Shown here piece by piece: positions 1 to 5,407 of a stretch of DNA of 6,537 nt; the stretch's first letter is position 1, and each line of letters begins with the position of its first letter. Below the pieces are notes generated by a model, which was not told where the DNA came from, made no database searches, and worked only from the letters and a program-made list of their open reading frames with translations. This stretch comes from Candidatus Caenarcanum sp. GTDB lineage: Bacteria > Cyanobacteriota > Vampirovibrionia > Gastranaerophilales > UBA9971. The DNA is taken from NCBI GenBank assembly GCA_020720345.1, contig DYOT01000072.1, positions 1-6,537 on the forward strand. Reading direction: 5' to 3'. The position numbers and the translations under genes were made by a program.

Positions 1-1563
1 GCAAAGGAAAAAGGCGCAGACCTTGTTATATTTTCAGAACTGGTAATCACCGGCTATCCGCCGAGAGATTTGCTTGATTTTGAATATTTTGTTAACGATA
101 ATTTGAAATGCCTCGATGAAATCAGGGAGGCTTCACACGGCATAGCGGTAATTTGCGGTTATGTCGACAAAAATACTGATATTGCAGGTAAAAAATATCA
201 TAATGCCGCAGCTTTTATAAAAAATGGGGAAATTTTAGCAAAATATTATAAAAGATTACTGCCTTTTTACGATGTTTTTGATGAAACCAGATATTTTGAA
301 TCCGGGAATAAAGACATTTATGTAGAATATAAGGGCAAAAAATTTGGAATAACAATATGTGAAGACTTATGGAACGATAAAGACTACTGGAAAAGGCAAT
401 TATATCATATAGATCCCGCTGAAGGTATTGCCAGACAAGGAATAGATGCTGTTATTAATATTTCTGCATCGCCTTATCTTCTTAATAAAGAAAAAGACAG
501 ATTTTCAATAATTAAAAATACTGCGGTAAAAAATAAAGTCCCAATTATCTATGTAAATCAGATAGGCGGAAATGACGACCTTCTTTTTGACGGAGCAAGC
601 TTTGTAATAGATTCAAAAGGGGAAATTAAATGTCTTTGCAGTGATTTTGAGGAAGATATGTCTATTTATGACCTTGAATCAAATCTTGGAGAGGTTCATT
701 ATACTTCACAATCTGAAGAAGAAAGCCTATTTAAAGCTTTGTGCACAGGATTAAAAGATTACTGCGGAAAAATTGGATTTAAAAAAGTTGTTTTAGGGCT
801 GTCAGGCGGAATTGATTCAGCGGTTACAGCTGTTATTGCCGTTTGCGCTCTGGGAAAAGAAAACGTAACGGGAATAACCATGCCGGGCATTTATTCAAGC
901 GAAGGCAGTGTGGCGGATTCTCAGAAAATTGCTGAAAATCTTGGCATAGAGTTTTTGAATATACCGATAACCAATATGTTTGATGCATACATAAATACGA
1001 TTCAACAAGAACAACATAAAATGCTTGATTTAGCAGAAGAAAATCTTCAGGCAAGAATCAGGGCAAACATTTTAATGATGCATTCAAACCGATATGGGCA
1101 TTTATTGATAACAACAGGAAATAAATCAGAATTATCTGTAGGCTATTGTACGCTTTATGGTGATATGTGTGGTGGACTGGCAGTGCTTTCTGATGTCACA
1201 AAGATTATGGTTTACAGATTGGCTAAATATATAAACAGAGAAATGGAAATTATCCCCGAAAATACAATTATCAAACCGCCTTCTGCTGAACTCAGACCCG
1301 ATCAGCTTGATCAGGACACTCTTCCTCCTTATGAAATACTTGACGATATTTTAAAAATGTTTGTTGAAGAAAATAAATCTGTTACAGAAATGTCAGGGAA
1401 ATATTCTGAGGAACTGATAGTAAATATTGTAAAGAAAATTAATAATTGTGAATACAAAAGAAGACAGGCAGCTTTAGGATTAAAGGTTACTACAAAAGCT
1501 TTTGGAGTTGGGAGGAGATTTCCGATAGTTCAGGGTTATGATTTTTTTAGTAATCAATCTTAA
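1..1563 (+). CDS. nadE: Glutamine-dependent NAD+ synthase, 5'-truncated by the window edge
   Basis: It catalyses the last step of NAD+ synthesis in the cytosol: ATP-dependent amidation of nicotinic acid adenine dinucleotide, with ammonia released from glutamine by an N-terminal nitrilase-type domain. The frame is open from base 1 (AKEKGADLVIF...), so the TTG at 70 is not the start; about 25-30 residues are missing by family comparison. Numbering the 520 visible residues from base 1, the glutaminase triad is E13 (FSELVITGYPP), K84 (YYKRLLPFYDVFDE) and C120 (ITICEDLWND). The synthase domain begins near residue 240, with the ATP pyrophosphatase loop SGGIDS at 268-273. It continues through LQARIR, TTGNKSE, YGDMCGGL and the C-terminal KRRQAALGLK...GRRFPI signature. 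All expected catalytic motifs are intact. Estimated full length, about 545-550 residues, fits the two-domain bacterial type rather than the short ammonia-only form. No terminator hairpin follows the TAA. Function is very secure. Confidence 0.97.
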   Translation, partial: AKEKGADLVIFSELVITGYPPRDLLDFEYFVNDNLKCLDEIREASHGIAVICGYVDKNTDIAGKKYHNAAAFIKNGEILAKYYKRLLPFYDVFDETRYFESGNKDIYVEYKGKKFGITICEDLWNDKDYWKRQLYHIDPAEGIARQGIDAVINISASPYLLNKEKDRFSIIKNTAVKNKVPIIYVNQIGGNDDLLFDGASFVIDSKGEIKCLCSDFEEDMSIYDLESNLGEVHYTSQSEEESLFKALCTGLKDYCGKIGFKKVVLGLSGGIDSAVTAVIAVCALGKENVTGITMPGIYSSEGSVADSQKIAENLGIEFLNIPITNMFDAYINTIQQEQHKMLDLAEENLQARIRANILMMHSNRYGHLLITTGNKSELSVGYCTLYGDMCGGLAVLSDVTKIMVYRLAKYINREMEIIPENTIIKPPSAELRPDQLDQDTLPPYEILDDILKMFVEENKSVTEMSGKYSEELIVNIVKKINNCEYKRRQAALGLKVTTKAFGVGRRFPIVQGYDFFSNQS

Positions 1564-1592
1564 CAAAGCGAAAATACAGCAGTTGATTTTTT

Positions 1593-1602
1593 AGAATATT
1601 CT
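1593..1602. promoter_or_regulatory. Small perfect palindrome AGAATATTCT, possible operator
   Basis: This 10-bp perfect inverted repeat lies 30 bp after the nadE stop. It covers the place where a -35 element would sit for the candidate extended -10 at 1622-1630. That placement would suit a repressor or autoregulator site, but AT-rich 10-bp palindromes occur by chance several times in a window this size, so support is weak. It lacks the GC-rich stem and T-run of a terminator. Confidence 0.2.
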
Positions 1603-1621
1603 TAGGTTTTCAGGTTATGTA

Positions 1622-1630
1622 TGTTATACT
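1622..1630 (+). promoter_or_regulatory. Candidate extended -10 promoter (TGTTATACT) for the regulator pair
   Basis: TATACT matches five of six bases of the -10 consensus and is preceded by the extended TGn element, which can compensate for the absence of a good -35 (TTAGGT at 1602-1607 is poor). Transcription would begin near 1637, giving a leader of about 84 nt before the ATG at 1721. It competes with the TATAAT at 1698-1703. Both lie in the 157-bp gap after nadE, which holds no gene. Confidence 0.35.
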
Positions 1631-1673
1631 TTACCATGTTTACTTAATTTGTATTTTTGAAATAGTTTAATCT

Positions 1674-1703
1674 TTATTAATAATAGCTGTTTTAGAGTAT
1701 AAT
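1674..1703 (+). promoter_or_regulatory. Candidate promoter with consensus -10 TATAAT, giving a very short leader
   Basis: A perfect TATAAT lies at 1698-1703. Only a weak -35 (TTATTA at 1674-1679, 18-bp spacer, three of six matches) precedes it. Initiation would fall around 1709-1711, only about ten bases before the ATG at 1721, leaving an almost leaderless mRNA. This agrees with the absence of any Shine-Dalgarno sequence before that ATG. In such AT-rich DNA a TATAAT can occur by chance. Confidence 0.4.
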
Positions 1704-1720
1704 AAGTTGTATAAAGTTTC

Positions 1721-2701
1721 ATGCCTTTAAAAAATATAAAACACGAGCTAAAAGACCTTGATAATGTTAGCGTTACAGCATTAAGAATTATATCAATCCT
1801 TGATATGCTTTTGAAAGAGCCTTTAAGCGACAGTGAAATAAATCAGAAATTGCAGGAAAATATCAAGGATTCGAGAGCGCTCTCGAAAGATACAATCTGC
1901 ATTTATATAAATACTTTGAGAGCTATAGGCTGTGAAATATTAAGACCCACAAAAAATAATGAATATAAATATATTCTAAAGTCTAACCCTTTCAAGCTAA
2001 ATTTTTCTCAGGAAGAAATAAACTCCCTTATAGAAGTACGAAAATATATATCAACTCTTGGAAACTGGAAGTTGGCAGTAGAAATGGATGATTTATTCTG
2101 CCAACTTCACAAACAGATGAATCAGGAAAGTAAAAAACTTTTTACTTTCTTAAAAAAAGCCGATTTATGCCGTGAAATTGACATTAAAAATTTTAGCCAG
2201 GATATTGATTTAATTGAAAAATACTGTAATGAAAATCAAAATATAATGATTTTATATAATTCTCCAAATTCAGGAGAAAAGGAAATAGTTATAAAAGCAG
2301 AAAAATTAACTCTTGAAAATGGTTCTTTCTACATATGGGGATATAGTTACGATATTAATGAAACAACCTATCTTAGATTAGACAGAATAAAAGCCATAAA
2401 ACTTATAAATTTAAAAGAAAATAATAATAAAGCTCTTAATAATAAAGCTCTTGAAGTAAAATATAAACTTGCTAAAAATTCAACTTTTTTATTTGTTCCT
2501 TCTGGCTATGAAATAATTCTTGAAGAAAATGACAAAGAATTTTTTATACAGGCTCAAGTATCTAATAAATTTAAATTTATTCAGGGGATTTTATCTTATG
2601 GCAGCAGTTGTACTATTATTTCTCCAGAAAGTATTAAAATGGAAATTATTTACAAACTAAAAAAAATGACAGAGGCATATCAGGATATTTACTTAACATA
2701 G
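1721..2701 (+). CDS. WYL-domain transcriptional regulator (HTH-WYL-WCX), first of a tandem pair
   Basis: This is a predicted cytosolic DNA-binding regulator of 326 residues, the usual length for the family. Residues ~16-90 form a winged helix-turn-helix (LSKDTICIYINTLRAIG as the likely recognition region, wing near 72-88). A helical linker spans ~95-165. The WYL-like domain spans ~172-230, with SFYIWGY (202-208) in place of the classic WYL core and a conserved LRLDRI (218-223). A WCX-like C-terminal domain spans ~246-322 (LSYGSSCTIISP). In known WYL proteins this region binds a ligand, in some cases nucleic acid, and controls DNA binding; here that role is inferred. ATG 1721 is the most upstream possible start because an in-frame TAA lies at 1712-1714; no Shine-Dalgarno site precedes it. 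It probably shares an operon with the paralogue 12 bp downstream. Oddities are an 18-bp palindrome (1870-1887) and a duplicated NNKAL unit (residues 235-244). Targets cannot be told; WYL proteins also control DNA-damage and phage-defence genes, but none is nearby. Confidence 0.85.
   Translation: MPLKNIKHELKDLDNVSVTALRIISILDMLLKEPLSDSEINQKLQENIKDSRALSKDTICIYINTLRAIGCEILRPTKNNEYKYILKSNPFKLNFSQEEINSLIEVRKYISTLGNWKLAVEMDDLFCQLHKQMNQESKKLFTFLKKADLCREIDIKNFSQDIDLIEKYCNENQNIMILYNSPNSGEKEIVIKAEKLTLENGSFYIWGYSYDINETTYLRLDRIKAIKLINLKENNNKALNNKALEVKYKLAKNSTFLFVPSGYEIILEENDKEFFIQAQVSNKFKFIQGILSYGSSCTIISPESIKMEIIYKLKKMTEAYQDIYLT
1870..1887. repeat. 18-bp perfect palindrome inside the first regulator gene
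   Basis: TTCGAGAGCGCTCTCGAA is its own reverse complement. It is centred between 1878 and 1879, about 150 bp inside the coding sequence, and has 10 of 18 G/C bases in otherwise AT-rich DNA. It encodes part of DSRALSKD just before the likely recognition helix. It may be an intragenic operator, an mRNA hairpin (7-bp stem with a 4-base loop) or coincidence; the symmetry itself is certain. Confidence 0.9.
2423..2452 (+). repeat. 15-bp perfect tandem duplication, in frame (NNKAL twice)
   Basis: The unit AATAATAAAGCTCTT occurs twice back to back (2423-2437 and 2438-2452) with no mismatch and starts on a codon boundary. It therefore adds exactly five residues, NNKAL, at 235-239 and 240-244. It sits in the linker between the WYL and WCX-like domains, where an insertion should be tolerated. 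Perfect identity points to a recent slippage event. Confidence 0.95.
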
Positions 2702-2713
2702 TGGCAAAATATT

Positions 2714-3661
2714 ATGACTAAAAAATTAAAGGTAAGTTCTACAGCATACAGGATTCTTCTTTTATTGCTTCATTTAAATGAAGATCGTTTTAATGTCAGC
2801 CAGCTTAATGAAATATTTTCCAAAGATGCTCAGGTTGCAAGATATTTTTCAAAAGATGTAATTTTAAAATATATAAGCACTTTAAGAGTTGCAGGTTACA
2901 AAATCACAAAACCTTGTCTTTCAAATAAATACACTTATGAACTTGAAAAATCGCCTGTTCTCTCAAATTTCAATGAAAGGCAATTAAAAGTTCTTGCCAT
3001 TATGGATTCTTATATAAAAAGCCTGCACCAGATTAAACTGATAGAAAAATATCAAAGTTTTTTAAAAAAATTACAAAAAATTATTCCTGATGAACAGGTA
3101 CAGCTTTTAAACAAAGAATTACTAAACCAGAATGAAAATCCTGAGGCTGATTATTTTCGTCATGAACATTATGCTGAACTTATAAAGAAAATTGAAAGCT
3201 TAAAAAAAGACAAATGCAGGGTATCGATTAAATACAAACTTTCTGAGGAGGCAGAAGAAAAACAGGTCATTTTTGAATTAAAAAACATTAAATATGATAA
3301 AAATGAAGTATATATTTCTGGTTATAGCCCTGTAATCGGACAAACTCAATTAATTAAGCTCGGACAAATTATTGATGCAAAGCAGCTACCGACTCAATCA
3401 CAATACAACCAGATATTATCTCCTGTTATATTTAAATTAAAAGGTAATCTGGCGAAAGTTTACAGACCTTATGAAAATGAAAAAGTTGTGTACTCTGGAG
3501 AAAAATCTTACTCTATAACAGTTACAGCATATATAGAAGATCAGGATATTTTATTGAATAGGCTTTTGAAGTATGGCGACAGTTGCGAAGTCTTATATCC
3601 CAAAAATACAAGAGATTCCATGGTTAAAATAATTGGGAAAACTCTTAATAATTATGAATAA
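2714..3661 (+). CDS. WYL-like transcriptional regulator, divergent second member of the tandem pair
   Basis: This is a 315-residue paralogue of the upstream gene: 20 of 50 residues are identical without gaps between residues 45-94 here and 54-103 there. A winged helix-turn-helix lies at ~9-80 (FSKDVILKYISTLRVAGYKI), a helical linker at ~85-165, a WYL-like domain at ~168-224 and a WCX-like domain at ~236-312 (LKYGDSCEVLYP). The WYL domain is degenerate: EVYISGY replaces the core and IKLGQI stands where the partner has LRLDRI, so both conserved arginines are gone. The start lies 12 bp after the upstream TAG in the same frame and has no Shine-Dalgarno site, suggesting co-transcription and coupled translation. 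By analogy with PafB/PafC it may act as a heterodimer with its neighbour, which is inference. It could instead be a stand-alone regulator that senses a different ligand. What it controls is unknown. Confidence 0.8.
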   Translation: MTKKLKVSSTAYRILLLLLHLNEDRFNVSQLNEIFSKDAQVARYFSKDVILKYISTLRVAGYKITKPCLSNKYTYELEKSPVLSNFNERQLKVLAIMDSYIKSLHQIKLIEKYQSFLKKLQKIIPDEQVQLLNKELLNQNENPEADYFRHEHYAELIKKIESLKKDKCRVSIKYKLSEEAEEKQVIFELKNIKYDKNEVYISGYSPVIGQTQLIKLGQIIDAKQLPTQSQYNQILSPVIFKLKGNLAKVYRPYENEKVVYSGEKSYSITVTAYIEDQDILLNRLLKYGDSCEVLYPKNTRDSMVKIIGKTLNNYE

Positions 3662-3674
3662 ATGTTAAAATCCC

Positions 3675-3703
3675 TTGGGTTATTGTTTAATTATATTTAC
3701 AAT
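3675..3703 (+). promoter_or_regulatory. Candidate promoter for the amino acid permease
   Basis: TTGGGT (3675-3680) and TACAAT (3698-3703) are spaced 17 bp apart; the -10 matches five of six consensus bases and the -35 three of six. Initiation near 3710 would give a leader of about 63 nt that includes the strong ribosome binding site. The -10 forms half of a 10-bp palindrome, TACAATTGTA (3698-3707), which could be an operator. A perfect TATAAT at 3753-3758 is a less likely alternative because it would start transcription inside the ribosome binding site. The 111-bp gap holds no gene and no convincing terminator. Confidence 0.4.
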
Positions 3704-3763
3704 TGTAGTAAAGTAACCATGAAATTATCACTTTAAGTTATTAAATCTACTATATAATTGTCT

Positions 3764-3769
3764 GGAGGG
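3764..3769 (+). promoter_or_regulatory. Ribosome binding site fixing the permease start
   Basis: GGAGGG lies just upstream of ATG 3773, with four bases between GGAGG and the start codon. This selects ATG 3773 over the in-frame TTG at 3758, which lies upstream of the site and has no such site of its own. It is the strongest Shine-Dalgarno match in the window, in contrast to the two regulator genes. Confidence 0.85.
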
Positions 3770-3772
3770 ATT

Positions 3773-5407
3773 ATGTCCGCAAATGAGCTAATTAGCAAAG
3801 AACAGGAAAGTGAAGGTATTATACCGGCTTTTTTAGGCAAAGCAACCAGTATTTTCAGAAAAAAAAATCCTGATGCCATAATTGATAATGCTAAAAATCA
3901 TAAGCTTAAAAGAACACTTACTGCTTTTGATTTAACAATTTTAGGAATTGGAGCTATTATCGGGGCAGGGATTTTTGCCCTTATAGGAATTGCTTCTGCT
4001 GGAAGTCCCGATCAGATTGGGGCTGGACCTTCAATAATTGTTTCAATTACTTTAACTGGAATAGTCTGTGCATTTGCCGCTCTATGCTATGCAGAATTTG
4101 CATCAATGCTTCCCATTGCTGGTAGTGCCTACACTTACACATACGCCACTCTTGGTGAAGTTATGGCGTGGTTTATAGGCTGGATGCTTATGCTTGAATA
4201 TGCTATAGGAAACATAACCGTAGCAAGCAGCTGGTCAGCTTATTTTATGAATTTTATAAAAGGATTTTCAGGAGTTTTGCCTGATTATATAACCAATCCT
4301 CCTATTTGGCTTATCCATCAATATTCTAAGGCAAGCGAAATCTGTCTGGAAAAAGGATTAAACCCGGCAACAGCGATTCCTCATCTTGGACCAATACCTA
4401 TATGTATTGATATACCGGCAATTTTTATTATTGGTGTTGTAACCGCATTTCTCTTTTTCGGTATAAAAGAAAGCACAAGAATGGCATTTTTTATGGTTAT
4501 TCTTAAAATTCTTGTTATTATGCTTTTTATAGGAATCGGAGTATTCCATGTAAATCCGGCAAACTGGACTCCTTTTGTTCCAAATGGAATTAAAGGAATT
4601 ATGGCGGGTGCATATCTTATGTTTTTTGCATACATCGGCTTTGATGCAGTATCTACCGCAGCAGAAGAAACAAAAAATCCTCAAAGAGACCTTCCAATAG
4701 GCATAATAGCTTCGCTTGCAATCTGTACATTACTATATATAATTGTAGCTGCTGTCCTTACCGGAATGGTTCCATTTAATCAAATCGATACACACGCTCC
4801 TATAGCAGTTGCTCTTAATACTGTTCTTGCAGGCGGTTCAAATAAACTGGTATCATCTTTAACAGGCGGTTTTATATGTATAGGAGCTTTAGCAGGTCTG
4901 ACATCAGTACTTCTTGTTCTTCAGCTTGGAGCTACAAGGGTTTTATATGCTATGTCCAGAGATAATCTCCTGCCGGAAGTTTTCTCCAGAGTCCACCACA
5001 AATTCAAAACACCTCACCTTAATACTTTAATATTAGGCGGAACAATTGCTTCACTAATACTGGTACTGGATCTTAACGCAGCGGCAGAACTCTGCAACAT
5101 CGGCACATTTACAGCATTTATGCTTGTTTGTATAAGCGTGGTAATTCTGAGAAAAGTTGACCCGGATAGACCAAGACCGTTCAAAGTGCCTTTTTCTCCA
5201 TTTATACCTATTGCCGGAGCGGTATCCTGTCTTCTACTTATAGTTTCTGCCGTAAAAATTAAAACCCTGATACTGTTTGCGGCATGGGTTGCAGTAGGTA
5301 TGACTATATACTTCCTTTACGGATACAAAAAAGTCTCAAATTTCCATGAACCAATTCCTGTTGATGAAACTGAAGAAATTTATATTGATAAAGATGAGGA
5401 AAATTAG
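3773..5407 (+). CDS. APC-superfamily amino acid permease, cationic amino acid transporter (CAT) type
   Basis: This is an inner-membrane secondary transporter of 544 residues, expected to import amino acids, probably with protons, as in bacterial YfnA-like CAT proteins. After a polar N-terminus (1-48) come about 12-13 hydrophobic segments, roughly at 52-75, 84-107, 128-147, 148-165, 214-231, 237-260, 274-296, 307-333, 363-393, 416-433, 440-459, 475-494 and 497-517. TM1 carries the unwound substrate-binding signature GIGAIIGAGIF (58-68). The family marker FFAYIGFDAVSTAAEETKNP (284-303) and RDLPIGI follow. The tail (522-544) is acidic. The loop at ~168-213 looks longer than usual for bacterial CAT members and contains C191 and C211. 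The substrate cannot be read from the sequence; CAT members range from cationic to small neutral amino acids. The gene probably has its own promoter, and its stop overlaps that of the convergent sigma gene. Confidence 0.93.
   Translation: MSANELISKEQESEGIIPAFLGKATSIFRKKNPDAIIDNAKNHKLKRTLTAFDLTILGIGAIIGAGIFALIGIASAGSPDQIGAGPSIIVSITLTGIVCAFAALCYAEFASMLPIAGSAYTYTYATLGEVMAWFIGWMLMLEYAIGNITVASSWSAYFMNFIKGFSGVLPDYITNPPIWLIHQYSKASEICLEKGLNPATAIPHLGPIPICIDIPAIFIIGVVTAFLFFGIKESTRMAFFMVILKILVIMLFIGIGVFHVNPANWTPFVPNGIKGIMAGAYLMFFAYIGFDAVSTAAEETKNPQRDLPIGIIASLAICTLLYIIVAAVLTGMVPFNQIDTHAPIAVALNTVLAGGSNKLVSSLTGGFICIGALAGLTSVLLVLQLGATRVLYAMSRDNLLPEVFSRVHHKFKTPHLNTLILGGTIASLILVLDLNAAAELCNIGTFTAFMLVCISVVILRKVDPDRPRPFKVPFSPFIPIAGAVSCLLLIVSAVKIKTLILFAAWVAVGMTIYFLYGYKKVSNFHEPIPVDETEEIYIDKDEEN

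Noticed and set aside
70..72. TTG as the start codon of the NAD+ synthase
   Set aside because: The frame is open upstream to base 1, and bases 1-69 encode conserved family sequence including the catalytic Glu (FSELVITGYPP). The gene is cut by the window edge.
833..1054. Minus-strand frame inside the NAD+ synthase
   Set aside because: It is antisense to the conserved ATP-binding region and shows no family resemblance or start signal.
2699..2701. Reassigned UAG codon in this organism
   Set aside because: The permease also ends in TAG at the expected family length, and readthrough there would meet another stop within a few codons. One same-frame junction is not evidence of recoding.
1721..3661. 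A defence-island or CRISPR-linked regulator role for the WYL pair
   Set aside because: WYL proteins do control such systems elsewhere, but no nuclease, methylase, Cas, toxin or repeat array is visible in the window.
3665..3690. Possible terminator after the second regulator (CCCTTGGG followed by a T-rich stretch)
   Set aside because: The arms leave only a two-base loop and the stem is three pairs, so no stable hairpin can form.
3701..3759. Long-range pairing of AATTGTAGTA with TACTATATAATT as a leader riboswitch or hairpin
   Set aside because: The stem is AT-only and interrupted, the loop is long, and the first arm lies mostly upstream of the predicted transcription start.
3758..3772. Upstream TTG start of the permease, adding MSGGI
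   Set aside because: These codons contain the Shine-Dalgarno sequence GGAGGG itself, and ATG 3773 is correctly placed behind it.
4358..4684. Open reading frames on the minus strand within the permease gene
   Set aside because: They are antisense to conserved transmembrane coding sequence, have no ribosome binding site that I can see, and encode unfamiliar Cys/Lys/Asn-rich peptides typical of shadow frames.
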